This document shows positions 43,962 through 52,946 of a stretch of DNA of 64,000 bases, piece after piece (within the stretch, counting starts at the first letter, position 1; each line of letters opens with the position of its first letter). The notes under the pieces are model-generated. The model was given only the letters and a program-made list of their open reading frames with translations, did not search any database and had not been told where the DNA came from. Origin of the DNA: Burkholderiaceae bacterium (GTDB taxonomy: Bacteria; Pseudomonadota; Gammaproteobacteria; Burkholderiales; Burkholderiaceae_A); assembly GCA_018401615.1 (NCBI GenBank), contig JAGYKN010000008.1, positions 1 to 64,000 on the forward strand. The letters are read 5' to 3'. The translations under genes and the position numbers were made by a program.

Positions 43962-44741
43962 ATGACATATTGCGTTGCCACTCGTCTCCAACAGGGACTG
44001 GTCTTTCTGTCGGACTCCCGAACAAATGCCGGCATGGATCAGGTATCGACCTTTCGCAAGATGACAGTCTTTGAGAGGCAGGGCGACCGCGTGCTGGTGC
44101 TCATGAGTGCTGGAAACCTGGCCATCTCCCAGAGCGTGCGAGAGATGCTCCAAGAGGCTGTGGAGTCAGAGTCTCTCTGGTCAGCCACATCCATGGCCGA
44201 GGCTGCAGCCCGAGTTGGGGCGGCAGTGCGCAGAGTCCACCAGCGGGACCATGCCGCGCTGACGCAATTCGGCATCGAGTTTGGCTGCAGTTTTATCCTG
44301 GGTGGCCAAATCCTTGGCGAGCCCTGTCGGCTCTTTCAGATCTATGCGGCGGGAAACTACATCGAGGCGCAGGCCGAGTCGCCCTACATGCAGATTGGTG
44401 AATCGAAATACGGCAAGCCCATTCTGGACCGTGTGATTGCGCCAGAAACAGAGCTCGATGATGCTGTGAAATGCCTCCTGATCTCCATGGATTCCACCCT
44501 CAAGTCCAACATTTCGGTGGGCCTTCCGCTCGATCTGCTGGTCTACCGCGCCAATGAGTTGAAGGTGAACTGTTTCGTGTCAATCACTCAGAACAATCGG
44601 TACTTTGCCCTCATCCATGAGGCATGGGGTCGCCTCATTCGGGAAGCCTTTGCGGGGCTTCCGTCACCCGATTGGAATGCGATGGAGACCGAGGCCTCCC
44701 GGCCGGTCTTTGAGCGAATGATTCGGTCGATCGACCAATAG
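43962..44741 (+). CDS. Anbu, proteasome-like self-compartmentalising hydrolase
   Basis: 259 residues from ATG 43962, giving MTYCVATRLQQGLVFLSDSR; the conserved Thr2 follows Met1, as needed for an N-terminal nucleophile hydrolase. Other family marks are TNAGMDQVSTFRKM and the Ser-rich SAGNLAISQSV. Anbu is an ancestral proteasome beta-subunit homologue that assembles into open helical or ring-like particles; its physiological substrate is not known. It ends the eight-gene operon. The upstream frame to 43503 is inside the transglutaminase gene and spurious. Confidence 0.93.
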   Translation: MTYCVATRLQQGLVFLSDSRTNAGMDQVSTFRKMTVFERQGDRVLVLMSAGNLAISQSVREMLQEAVESESLWSATSMAEAAARVGAAVRRVHQRDHAALTQFGIEFGCSFILGGQILGEPCRLFQIYAAGNYIEAQAESPYMQIGESKYGKPILDRVIAPETELDDAVKCLLISMDSTLKSNISVGLPLDLLVYRANELKVNCFVSITQNNRYFALIHEAWGRLIREAFAGLPSPDWNAMETEASRPVFERMIRSIDQ

Positions 44742-44762
44742 AACTTGAACGTGCTCTTGAGC

Positions 44763-44782
44763 GGCAGGCCCTGGGGCCCGCC
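44763..44782. terminator. Possible bidirectional hairpin between anbu and the LEA14-like gene
   Basis: GGCAGGCCC and GGGCCCGCC around a two-base loop, one mismatch, lying between the stops of two convergent genes. There is no clear T run on either side, so its role as a terminator is uncertain. Confidence 0.35.
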
Positions 44783-44783
44783 A

Positions 44784-45260
44784 TCAGCGTCGGATCGCCT
44801 CGAGGCGACCAGTCTTCTCATAGCGCAGTGGGATGAGGCCGTTTGCGGTGGTGGCCGTGCCCACCACGCTGACCTCAAGCAGGCCGCTGACCAACGATAG
44901 TGACGCCCGCGAGAGTGCATCTGGAAGGCTCTTAAAGGTGACTCGCCCGGTGAGTGGAAGGCTCACTGTCGACTGGGCCGAGAGCTGATAGACCGGCTGA
45001 TTGGCCATCAGGAGCAAGACGGAGTGGCCTTCTATCCTGAGGTCTGCCTGGAGGTTCTCAAGTGGGATGGTCACCCCGTTTGGGTTGAAGACCCTGAGGG
45101 TCACCGTGACCTGGGCCCCCTCGCGGTCGAACCCGCCGACTCGCATGTCAACGGCCTCAATGGTCGGCGGCCTGCTCACGCCTGCCGGGCCAGCACACCC
45201 GACCAACAAAAGCAGGGGAAGCGCCAGCAAGAGTCCACGTTTCTGAAGCGAATTCACCAT
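44784..45260 (-). CDS. LEA14-like (water stress/hypersensitive response) lipoprotein
   Basis: 158 residues. Signal peptide with lipobox LLVGCAG (lipidated Cys near 22) and a single immunoglobulin-like LEA14/WHy domain: EGAQVTVTLRVFNPNGVTIP, then IEGHSVLLLM and SLPLTGRVTF. Predicted periplasmic-side lipoprotein. LEA14-type proteins are linked to desiccation or stress in plants; bacterial roles are poorly known. Divergent from yaaA over a very short region. Confidence 0.85.
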   Translation of the reverse strand: MVNSLQKRGLLLALPLLLLVGCAGPAGVSRPPTIEAVDMRVGGFDREGAQVTVTLRVFNPNGVTIPLENLQADLRIEGHSVLLLMANQPVYQLSAQSTVSLPLTGRVTFKSLPDALSRASLSLVSGLLEVSVVGTATTANGLIPLRYEKTGRLEAIRR

Positions 45261-45286
45261 GACTTCAGTATGGCATGATCTTTTTC

Positions 45287-46066
45287 ATGCTGATGTTGCT
45301 CTCGCCCGCCAAAACACTCGACTATGAGTCGCCCGTTGCTGTTGCGCCGGCATCTGTGCCGACGCTCATGACCGAGGCGGCCGTGCTCATCGAGACCCTG
45401 CGACAGAAGTCCTCCGCAGAGATCTCTGCGCTCATGGACATCAGCCCCAAGCTGGCCGATCTCAACCAGGCCCGCTATCGCGCCTGGTCCACCAAGCCGC
45501 CCAAGGGGACCACTCGGGCCGCGGTGCTCGCCTTCAATGGCGATGTCTACGAGGGCCTGGATGCGCGCAGCCTCGATCTGGCCTCGCTGGCCTGGGCGCA
45601 GTCGCACCTCATCATTCTCTCGGGCCTCTACGGCGTGCTGCGTCCGCTCGATGCCCTGCAGCCGTACCGCCTGGAAATGGGCACGTCCCTGACCAACCCG
45701 CGGGGGGCGAACCTGTATCGGTACTGGTCCGATCAGGTCACAACGGCCATCACACAGAGTGAGGCCATGCAGTCTGAGGCGTCATGGCTGTTGAACCTCG
45801 CCTCCGATGAATACTTCAAGGTGGTCGATGCCAAGCGGGTGGCAGCGCCCATCATCAGCCCGGTCTTTCAGGACGAGAAGGCTGGCCGCTACAAGGTCAT
45901 CAGCTTTTATGCCAAGCGGGCCCGCGGCCTCATGGCCCGCTATGCCGTCGAGCAGCGGGTCTCACACCCCGATGATCTCCTGGGCTTTGCAGCCGAGGGC
46001 TATGCCTTCGATGCCGAGGCTTCAGCACCACTCAAGCCGGTCTTTCGACGGGCGGAACAATCGTAG
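45287..46066 (+). CDS. yaaA: YaaA family peroxide-stress protein
   Basis: 259 residues from ATG 45287 (MLMLLSPAKTLDYES), the usual start of this family; ATG 45275 adds four residues. Motifs: LFAL-like AVLAFNGDVYEGLDA, GLYGVLRPLDALQPYRLEMG. In E. coli YaaA lowers free iron and DNA damage during peroxide stress, and binds DNA. Its last 35 bases overlap the 3' end of the convergent murB gene. Confidence 0.93.
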   Translation: MLMLLSPAKTLDYESPVAVAPASVPTLMTEAAVLIETLRQKSSAEISALMDISPKLADLNQARYRAWSTKPPKGTTRAAVLAFNGDVYEGLDARSLDLASLAWAQSHLIILSGLYGVLRPLDALQPYRLEMGTSLTNPRGANLYRYWSDQVTTAITQSEAMQSEASWLLNLASDEYFKVVDAKRVAAPIISPVFQDEKAGRYKVISFYAKRARGLMARYAVEQRVSHPDDLLGFAAEGYAFDAEASAPLKPVFRRAEQS

Positions 46067-47075
46067 GTTCGGGCTCGAGCCACACGCCGTAGCGGGCGAG
46101 GACCCGTTGTTGAATATCTCGGGCAAGCCAGAGCAGCTCCTCGGCGCTCGCACCACCATGATTGACCAGGACCAGGGCATGATGGTCATAGACTCCTGCC
46201 TGGCCATGCCGCGAGCCCTTGAGTCCAAGGCTGTCGATGAGCCAGCCCGCCGAGAGTTTCACCCCGTCGGCGCCGGGGTGGACGGGCATGCTCGGGTGTG
46301 TCTCCAGAAGGCTGGCCGCAACCGGGGCTGGCACCTGGGGATTCTGAAAAAAACTGCCCACGTTTGCGATCTGATCTGGATCAGGTAGTTTTTTCCGGCG
46401 CAGCGACATCACTGCATGGGCAATCTGCATCGGTGCCTCAGGGCCATTGGCACAGAGGCCCTCTAGCCCCGGGTAATGCACCACCCTGGGCGCCCGATGG
46501 GCGGGCCAGAGCGCAAAATCCACTGCTGTGATGAGGTAACGGGGACGATTCCATGGCCCCTGTCTTGAGGGATCCTTAAACCGGCTGCTTCGATAACCGA
46601 ATGCGCACTCGGTCAGACCAAATACCCGATGCGTGGCCGCCTCAAAATCCCATGCATGGACCGCCGACACGCGTTCGCTCAACTCGACGCCGTAGGCACC
46701 AATGTTTTGAATCGGTGCTGCACCAACCGTGCCGGGAATCAGGCTTAGGTTCTCGAGCCCTCCGAGGCCCTGTGAGAGCGTCCACATGACAAAGCGATGC
46801 CAATTCTCGCCGGCCGCGCAGCGAATGCCCACTGCGTTTCCATCGGCTGGCAGCCGCACAATCCCCCGGATGTCGTTGCGGATCACGGTGACATCGAGGG
46901 GCTCATTCTCGGTGCTGCGCACCACGAGATTGCTGCCACCCCCGAGGATGAGACGCGGTGATTGTCTGAGACGGTTTGTGAGCGAGGGCAGCTCGAGGGA
47001 ATGCTCAAGCCGAACAAGTTCTGTTGCGTGGCTGGGCAGCTGCAGGCTTGTGAGGTGCCCAAACGAGACTGGCAT
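46032..47075 (-). CDS. murB: UDP-N-acetylenolpyruvoylglucosamine reductase MurB
   Basis: 347 residues, type I MurB. FAD-binding LILGGGSNLVV and GLENLSLIPGTVGAAPIQN, the catalytic/binding FGYRSSRFK (type I feature) and the proton-donor serine in GSFFQNP. It reduces the enolpyruvyl group in peptidoglycan precursor synthesis. It abuts scpA at its start (shared base 47075), so the two are probably co-transcribed leftward. Confidence 0.96.
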   Translation of the reverse strand: MPVSFGHLTSLQLPSHATELVRLEHSLELPSLTNRLRQSPRLILGGGSNLVVRSTENEPLDVTVIRNDIRGIVRLPADGNAVGIRCAAGENWHRFVMWTLSQGLGGLENLSLIPGTVGAAPIQNIGAYGVELSERVSAVHAWDFEAATHRVFGLTECAFGYRSSRFKDPSRQGPWNRPRYLITAVDFALWPAHRAPRVVHYPGLEGLCANGPEAPMQIAHAVMSLRRKKLPDPDQIANVGSFFQNPQVPAPVAASLLETHPSMPVHPGADGVKLSAGWLIDSLGLKGSRHGQAGVYDHHALVLVNHGGASAEELLWLARDIQQRVLARYGVWLEPEPTIVPPVERPA

Positions 47076-47872
47076 CAGTGCGTCTGGTGGCCCAGCCGGA
47101 TGTAGATGGGGGCGAAGGGGGCGGCCTGGGTCACGTCCACGAGGCCCTCTCGCGCAAGCTCGAGGAGGGCCAGAAAGTGCACCACGATCGCGGGAATTCC
47201 TCCCCCCTCGCGAAGGGCCTGCAGGAAGAGGTCTGAGAACTCAACAAACTGATGTTCTTTTAACTGGCGAAGAATCTTGGACATGTGCTCTCTCACCGAG
47301 AGCGACTCTCGAGAGATCTGATGGTGTGCGACGAGCCTGACCTTCTTTAAGATCTCGCGCCAGGCAGCCTGAAGGTCGATGGGGCTGACCTCCGGAAGCC
47401 TCGGTGCCATGGACTCCTCGATCAGGACATGGACCACCGAGACATCACGCCCCACCTGAGGGAGTTGGTCAATCTGCAGGGCAGCCATCTTCATGCGCTC
47501 GTACTCCACGAGGCGCCGAACCAATTCAGCCCTGGGATCCTCTGGCTCGTCTTCTCCTGGCTGAGTCCGCACGGGCAGGAGCATCCGTGATTTGATCTCA
47601 ATGAGCATGGCCGCCATCAGCAGGTACTCGGCCGCCAGTTCAAGGTTGTGCTGCCGAACCTGATCGATGTAGACCAGGTACTGCTGAGTGACCTCGGCCA
47701 TGGGTATGTCGAGGATATTAAAGTTCTGTCGGCGAATGAGGTAGAGCAGCAGGTCGAGTGGCCCCTCAAAGGCCTCTAAGATGATCTCAAGCGCATCCGG
47801 CGGAATATATAAATCCCGGGGCAGGGTGCCGATGGGCTCGCCGTATAGGCGCGCTGCGACGGAATCAGGCAT
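47075..47872 (-). CDS. scpA: Segregation and condensation protein ScpA
   Basis: 265 residues from ATG 47872 (MPDSVAARLYGEPIG); longer reading to 48079 is antisense to or overlaps the DUF3460 gene in another frame. Core family stretch FEGPLDLLLYLIRRQNFNIL and EYLLMAAMLIEIKSRMLLP. ScpA is the kleisin that bridges SMC heads and works with ScpB in chromosome condensation. The start overlaps the end of the DUF3460 gene by eight bases. Confidence 0.94.
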   Translation of the reverse strand: MPDSVAARLYGEPIGTLPRDLYIPPDALEIILEAFEGPLDLLLYLIRRQNFNILDIPMAEVTQQYLVYIDQVRQHNLELAAEYLLMAAMLIEIKSRMLLPVRTQPGEDEPEDPRAELVRRLVEYERMKMAALQIDQLPQVGRDVSVVHVLIEESMAPRLPEVSPIDLQAAWREILKKVRLVAHHQISRESLSVREHMSKILRQLKEHQFVEFSDLFLQALREGGGIPAIVVHFLALLELAREGLVDVTQAAPFAPIYIRLGHQTH

Positions 47873-48098
47873 CTGGCTTGGCCGGCAGAGGGCCAGTGTA
47901 GACATAGGGTGTCTGCGAGACGCGGGCCAGGTCCTCCCGTGCAATCTCGTCGGGTGTCTTGGGGGGTTTGTCCCAGAGCATGGCCCGACCCGCCTGCTGA
48001 CGCTGCTCGAGGTCAGGCTCCTCTGCCTTGAGATGCTCGATGAACTGGGTGGCATCCGACACATAGTGTGGTCTGGCAAAACGAAAGATGATGGGCAT
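47865..48098 (-). CDS. DUF3460 family protein
   Basis: 77 residues, beginning MPIIFRFARPHYVSDATQFI and containing HLKAEEPDLEQRQQAGRAML, matching small betaproteobacterial proteins of this uncharacterised family. It lies 10 bases after metG and overlaps scpA by eight bases. GGAG lies just upstream of its ATG. Its presence supports a Burkholderiales origin. No function is known. Confidence 0.85.
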   Translation of the reverse strand: MPIIFRFARPHYVSDATQFIEHLKAEEPDLEQRQQAGRAMLWDKPPKTPDEIAREDLARVSQTPYVYTGPLPAKPDA

Positions 48099-48108
48099 GA
48101 GGTGCTCC

Positions 48109-49785
48109 TTAACGGTTGGCCAGAATCAGCCGGTCAATCGCGTCTCGATCGATCCTTGACATGAGGTGTCGGAACGCGTCGAGTCGAGAGATGGGTGGGT
48201 AATCGAGATCAGACCAGGTAAGAGACGCAGATTTAAAGATCTCCTCTTCAATCTGCGCAACAGTCAATGGGCAGATGGGCTTGATGAGGATGCTCAATCT
48301 GGCAAAACATCGCATGGTCGTCGAGAGCACACGGTGCAGGAGGGCCTCATCATCGGGCCGCTTTGCCATCTCCCAGGGCTTGTGTCGATCGACATATTCG
48401 TTGACTGCATCCATCAGTGCCACAACCTCACGGACCACCCTGGCGGTGTCCCGCTCCTCGTAGGCCAGCGCAATCGAGGGCCCGCCATCGACCAGTGACT
48501 GCTCCAGGAGGGCATGATCGCTCGAGGGGCTGCTGGCCCTTGCGTCATCGAGGAGCTGCCCATCAAAGCGCCTGGTGATGAATCCGGCTGACCGACTCGC
48601 GATATTGACATACTTGCCAACCAGGTCGCTGTTGACTTTGGCAATGAAGTCATTGAATTGAAGGTCGAGGTCCTCCATGCTGCCGTTGAGCTTGGAGGCG
48701 AAGTAATAACGCAGCCACTCTGGATTGAGTCCCTCGTCGATGTAGCTCTGGGCAGTGATGAAGGTGCCGCGCGACTTGCTCATCTTGGATCCATCAACCG
48801 TGAGGAAGCCATGGGCATAGACACGACTCGGGGTCCGCATCCCCGCAAAATGAAGCATGGCTGGCCAGAAGAGGGTGTGGAAATAGAGGATGTCTTTCCC
48901 AATAAAGTGAACCTGTTCGACTGTTGAGTCGGGGGAGATGAACCGCTCGAGGGTGTCGCCGTGTTCATCGCACCAGCGGGCCAGTGCTGCGTAGTAACCC
49001 ACAGGTGCATCGAGCCAGACATAGAAGTATTTTCCAGGCGCGCCGGGAATCTCAAAGCCAAAGTAGGGTGCGTCGCGTGAGATGTCCCAGTCGCTCAGAG
49101 ACTCATCTGTCTCAAGCCACTCTCGTAGCTTGTTGGCAGCCTCGGGCTGGAGTCGGTTCGAGTGCAGGGCCCAGTCGCGCAGGAAGGCCAGACAGCGGGG
49201 GTCGGATAGCCGAAAAAAGTGGTGATCGCTCTGCCGCGTCTCTGGGGTTGCACCGCTCACCGCGGAGACGGGGTTCAGGAGGTCGGTGGGCGAGTAGGTG
49301 GCTCCGCAGGCCTCACAGGAGTCGCCATACTGTTCCTTGGCGTGGCACTTTGGGCACTCACCGCGAATGAAGCGGTCTGGCAGGAACATCTTCTCAATGG
49401 GATCGTAGAGTTGTTCAATGTTGCGCACCTCGATGAGGCCGTCTCTCTTGAGTGCGGCATAGATCTGCTCGGAGAGGGCTCGGTTCTCATCTGAGTGGGT
49501 CGAGTGATAGATGTCAAAGCCCACTGCGAACGAGGCAAAGTCGCGCTTGTGTTCATGCCAGACGCGTTCAATGAGGGCCTCCGGGGTGACGCCCTCCTTC
49601 TGGGCCCGAAGCATGATGGGTGTGCCGTGGGTGTCATCGGCGCAGGCATAGACCACCTCATGCCCACTGAGCCGTTGAAAGCGGGCCCAGATGTCGGTCT
49701 GGATGTACTCCACCAGGTGCCCAATGTGGATGGCCCCGTTGGCATAGGGCAGGGCGGAGGTGAGAAAAATCGAGCGTTTGGGCAT
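48109..49785 (-). CDS. metG: Methionyl-tRNA synthetase, core form without C-terminal domain
   Basis: 558 residues. Class I signature [14 protein letters not shown] (HIGH), zinc-binding CPKC...CEAC near 146-161, [10 protein letters not shown] (KMSKS) and an anticodon-binding helical domain. Most betaproteobacterial MetG are near 690 residues because of a tRNA-binding (Trbp111/EMAP-like) C-terminal domain; here the protein stops at [13 protein letters not shown] and the DUF3460 gene follows 10 bases later, so the domain is truly absent locally. The catalytic core alone is active in related enzymes. Confidence 0.95.
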   Translation of the reverse strand: MPKRSIFLTSALPYANGAIHIGHLVEYIQTDIWARFQRLSGHEVVYACADDTHGTPIMLRAQKEGVTPEALIERVWHEHKRDFASFAVGFDIYHSTHSDENRALSEQIYAALKRDGLIEVRNIEQLYDPIEKMFLPDRFIRGECPKCHAKEQYGDSCEACGATYSPTDLLNPVSAVSGATPETRQSDHHFFRLSDPRCLAFLRDWALHSNRLQPEAANKLREWLETDESLSDWDISRDAPYFGFEIPGAPGKYFYVWLDAPVGYYAALARWCDEHGDTLERFISPDSTVEQVHFIGKDILYFHTLFWPAMLHFAGMRTPSRVYAHGFLTVDGSKMSKSRGTFITAQSYIDEGLNPEWLRYYFASKLNGSMEDLDLQFNDFIAKVNSDLVGKYVNIASRSAGFITRRFDGQLLDDARASSPSSDHALLEQSLVDGGPSIALAYEERDTARVVREVVALMDAVNEYVDRHKPWEMAKRPDDEALLHRVLSTTMRCFARLSILIKPICPLTVAQIEEEIFKSASLTWSDLDYPPISRLDAFRHLMSRIDRDAIDRLILANR

Positions 49786-49805
49786 AACCAGTCATTTTAC
49801 TGGTT
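49786..49805. promoter_or_regulatory. Inverted repeat in the metG/dcd divergent gap
   Basis: AACCAGT and ACTGGTT separated by six bases, filling most of the 35-base gap between two divergent starts. It could be an operator or stem in a leader. No known regulator matches. Confidence 0.35.
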
Positions 49806-49820
49806 CGGTCATAATTGGGC

Positions 49821-51566
49821 ATGGCAATCAAGAGTGACCACTGGATCCGGCGCATGGCTGCCCAGCAGGCCATGATCGAGCCCTTCGAGGCGGGGCAGGT
49901 TCGCGAGGCCAATGGCCAGCGCATCGTGTCGTACGGCACCTCGAGCTATGGCTACGATGTGCGCTGCGCCAACGAATTCAAGATCTTCACCAACATCAAC
50001 AGCACCATCGTGGATCCGAAGGCCTTCGACCCGGGGTCCTTCGTCGATTTCAAAGGCGATGTCTGCATCATCCCGCCCAACTCGTTTGCGCTCGCTCGAA
50101 CCGTGGAGTACCTGCGCATTCCTCGAAGTGTGCTCACCGTCTGCCTGGGAAAAAGCACGTATGCGCGGTGTTTTCGCGGGGACACCCGCGTTGCGCTGGT
50201 CGATGGCTCCTCCCCCACGCTCGAGGAGATGGCTCTGCGCAGTGAGTCGGGGGAGATTTTCTTTGGCTATTCGGTCGGAGCCAACGGCCGAATCATCGTG
50301 GCCCAGCTCGAGGCGCCACGGCATGTGGGGCGCGACAACCTGGTGGAGATCACCCTGGACAACGACCAGGTCATCCACGCCACGCCAGATCATTTGTTCA
50401 TGCTAAGAGACGGCCGTTGGCTGCCGGCTGCAGAGTTGTCCCCCAACTCATCCCTGATGCCCCTGTACCGAACCTTCGCCAGGGGTTACGAGGTGGTCTA
50501 TCAGCCGATCAATGGGCATATGTTGGCAACGCACCGGTTGGCGGACGAGTGGAATCTGCGCCACGAGATCTACGCCGACCTGCCAGGTCAGCATCGACAC
50601 CACATCGATCATGACCGCCTCAACAACAACCCATGGAACATCGAGCGAATGGAGGCCAAGGCGCACCTGGCGCTCCATAACTCAGACACCTATGGGCATG
50701 ACTTCGACCCAATCGTTCACGGCGGAGCTATCCGCGCGGCCATCGCATCGCGAAAGCTCGATCCGGAATGGGCAGCCGCCTTCTCGGAAGGGCAGCGGGC
50801 CAAGGCCCATGCTTTTTGGAACGAAGATGATTACAAGGAGCGCCGCGAGGAGTTGCTCAGGCGCCGGCAGCACGTCTCAGCGCTATCCAGAGAGCGAATG
50901 AGGGCTGCGCAGTTGGCCCGGTATGCGTCTGAGACGGCGCGGGCCCAGCACTCCGAGCTCATGCGCCAAGTCTGGCTCAAGAGCTCCATGGAGCGCAGGC
51001 TTCAACAGGCCGATATTGCGCGGTCCATTCGCCTTCGCCCAGACATCACCGCGGAATCAGTTTACGCAGCCCTGCATCGAACAGGCTCCATTCGGGGAGC
51101 TGCACGGCTGCTGGATTGTGATCGATCTGCCTTTCGTCGCTTTCCGGATATCCTCGCGCTGTTTCGCGGACGTCCCACAAAGACTTGGAAGGTCGAAGAC
51201 CCCGCATCGCGAGGGTCGGCCGGGAGCGTGCACATCAACCACAAGGTGAGGTCGGTGCGCTCGTTGGGTGGGGAGCATGATGTCTATTGCCTGACCGTAC
51301 CCGAGGCAGGAAATTTCGCCCTGGAGAGCGGCGTCTTCACCCACAACTGCGGCATCATCGTGAACGTTACGCCCTTGGAGCCCGAGTGGGAAGGTCACGT
51401 CACGCTGGAGTTCTCCAACACCACGCCGCTGCCCGCCAAGATCTATGCCGGCGAAGGCTGTGCCCAGATGCTCTTCTTCGAGAGCGATGAAGTCTGCGCA
51501 ACGTCCTACAAAGACCGCGGCGGCAAGTATCAAGGCCAGACCGGCGTCACCCTGCCCAAGACCTAG
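49821..51566 (+). CDS. dcd: dCTP deaminase interrupted by an intein
   Basis: One open frame of 581 residues. Exteins 1-116 and 510-581 join to a 188-residue Dcd identical in layout to Burkholderiales enzymes ([54 protein letters not shown]). Dcd deaminates dCTP to dUTP for thymidylate synthesis, fitting the nearby thyA and folA. The interruption follows the Arg of GKSTYAR, equivalent to E. coli Arg115, and precedes the catalytic Glu of HVTLEFSN, so the precursor should be inactive until splicing. ATG 49821 starts [15 protein letters not shown] 49815 is in frame but not needed. Confidence 0.95.
   Translation: MAIKSDHWIRRMAAQQAMIEPFEAGQVREANGQRIVSYGTSSYGYDVRCANEFKIFTNINSTIVDPKAFDPGSFVDFKGDVCIIPPNSFALARTVEYLRIPRSVLTVCLGKSTYARCFRGDTRVALVDGSSPTLEEMALRSESGEIFFGYSVGANGRIIVAQLEAPRHVGRDNLVEITLDNDQVIHATPDHLFMLRDGRWLPAAELSPNSSLMPLYRTFARGYEVVYQPINGHMLATHRLADEWNLRHEIYADLPGQHRHHIDHDRLNNNPWNIERMEAKAHLALHNSDTYGHDFDPIVHGGAIRAAIASRKLDPEWAAAFSEGQRAKAHAFWNEDDYKERREELLRRRQHVSALSRERMRAAQLARYASETARAQHSELMRQVWLKSSMERRLQQADIARSIRLRPDITAESVYAALHRTGSIRGAARLLDCDRSAFRRFPDILALFRGRPTKTWKVEDPASRGSAGSVHINHKVRSVRSLGGEHDVYCLTVPEAGNFALESGVFTHNCGIIVNVTPLEPEWEGHVTLEFSNTTPLPAKIYAGEGCAQMLFFESDEVCATSYKDRGGKYQGQTGVTLPKT
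50169..51347 (+). mobile_element. Intein (393 residues) with HNH-type homing endonuclease domain in Dcd
   Basis: Starts at Cys1 ([13 protein letters not shown], block A), has block [10 protein letters not shown] with His75, and ends in block [21 protein letters not shown] with the terminal THN; the next extein residue is Cys, so a class 1 splicing set (Cys1, His75, His392, Asn393, Cys+1) is complete. Between them, [20 protein letters not shown] at 144-163 is an HNH_3-like nuclease motif, followed by a long basic helical stretch (about 200-290, NUMOD3-like) and a helix-turn-helix-like [19 protein letters not shown] near 307-325. It therefore looks capable of both splicing and homing. The F-block position that is often Asp is Cys374. 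Confidence 0.95.
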
Positions 51567-51622
51567 GCGAGCACCCCGGCCCTGCTCAGGGTCTCATCAA
51601 GCTGCCTGTGCAGCGTGCGCCG

Positions 51623-52135
51623 CTACGCCCTGCGCGTGTAGCGCACAAAGGTGTAGCCCAGGCCCTTCGATTCGCTGCGCTCCCCCGGGGTGCGAACCCA
51701 CTGCGCCGGGTCCAACGGCGGGAAGAATGCATCGCCCTCGGGCGAGGCCTCAATCTCGGTGGCCTCGATCACATCGAGCTGCGCCATGCACTGCCCATAG
51801 ACCTCTGCGCCGCCAATCACCATCAGCTCATCCAGGCCGCGCGCCCGGGCCATCTCCAGGGCATCGGCCAGGCTGCTCGCCCGCGTGATGGCGTCTGACC
51901 CCACCACCTCTGGTGCCCAGGCCGATGACCGGGTGAGCACCATCTGAGGGCGGCCTGGCAGTGGCCGGCCCAGCGAGGCCAGAATGGATTCGAAGGTCTT
52001 GCGGCCCATGAGCACCGTCTTGCCCATGGTCAGGGCCTTGAAGTGGGCCAGGTCCTCGGGAATGTGCCAGGGCATCTCGTTGTTGTGACCAATGCAATGA
52101 TTCTGGCCCAGGGCCACCACAGCAATGAGCTTCAT
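51623..52135 (-). CDS. folA: Dihydrofolate reductase
   Basis: 170 residues. [20 protein letters not shown] start, substrate loop MPWHIPEDLAHFK, NADPH-binding VLMGRKTFES and VIGGAEVYG. It regenerates tetrahydrofolate after thymidylate synthase. ATG overlaps the corrected thyA stop (TGATG), so the pair is co-transcribed leftward. Confidence 0.96.
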   Translation of the reverse strand: MKLIAVVALGQNHCIGHNNEMPWHIPEDLAHFKALTMGKTVLMGRKTFESILASLGRPLPGRPQMVLTRSSAWAPEVVGSDAITRASSLADALEMARARGLDELMVIGGAEVYGQCMAQLDVIEATEIEASPEGDAFFPPLDPAQWVRTPGERSESKGLGYTFVRYTRRA

Positions 52136-52946
52136 CAGATGGCCACCGGCGCCTTGATCGCCGGGTGCGACTCGTAGCCTTCAATCACAAAGTCTTCGAA
52201 CGCATACTCAAACAAACTGGTCGGCCTGCGCAGGATGCGCAGCTGCATCCCGAGGACGCAGAGGGCTCGCGCGCCAGCTGCAGCTGCGCCTGCTCCAGGT
52301 GGTTGTTGTAGAGGTGACAGTCGCCGCCCGTCCAGATGAAGTCGCCCACGGCCAGGTCCGTCTGCTGGGCCACCATGTGGGTGAGCAGGGCATAGCTGGC
52401 AATGTTAAAGGGCACACCCAGGAAGATGTCTGCACTGCGCTGGTAGAGCTGGCAAGAGAGCCGGCCGTCGGCCACATAGAACTGGAAGAAGGCATGGCAG
52501 GGGGCGAGTGCCATCTCGGGCAGTTGGCCCACATTCCAGGCACTCACGATCAGCCGGCGGGAATCCGGATGTCGGCGAATGTCGCGCACGACATCGGCGA
52601 GTTGATCAATCGCATGGTGGGGGTTCTCCGGCTGCGGTGCCGGCCAGGCCCGCCACTGCTTGCCATAGATGGGCCCGAGCTCGCCATCGGGCCGGGCCCA
52701 TTCATCCCAGATGCTCACGCCGGCCGCCTGCAGGCTCTTCACATTGGTCTGGCCGCGCAGGAACCAGAGCAGCTCATGGATGATGCTCTTGGTGTGCAGC
52801 TTCTTGGTGGTGACCATGGGAAAGCCATCTGCGAGGTTGAACCGCATCTGCCAGCCAAAGACCGAGCGGGTGCCCGTGCCGGTGCGGTCAGTCTTCTCCG
52901 TGCCACGCGCGAGCACATGGCGCATGAGGTCCAGGTAAGCCTTCAC
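52135..52946 (-). CDS. thyA: Thymidylate synthase, frameshifted near the 3' end
   Basis: The uninterrupted frame (52185-52946) gives 253 residues with the catalytic [47 protein letters not shown] and [19 protein letters not shown], then runs into non-homologous sequence after LAREPSAS. Shifted by one base, the true end follows: [19 protein letters not shown], then [17 protein letters not shown] to TGA at 52135. A single missing base near 52249-52262 explains it. ThyA makes dTMP from the dUMP that Dcd feeds. The conserved C-terminus closes over the active site, so the unrepaired product would be defective. Confidence 0.92.

Noticed and set aside
50169-51347. Group I or II intron or free-standing HNH gene in dcd
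   Set aside because: The reading frame is continuous with both exteins and has intein splicing blocks at each end; no separate start or RNA-fold signature needed.
51567-51622. Small gene or terminator between dcd and folA
   Set aside because: Only 56 bases, with a weak CCCTG/CAGGG pair and no T run.
52185-52260. Alternative Cys-rich C-terminus of ThyA as a real variant
   Set aside because: The conserved C-terminus is present one frame away, so a frame error is simpler.
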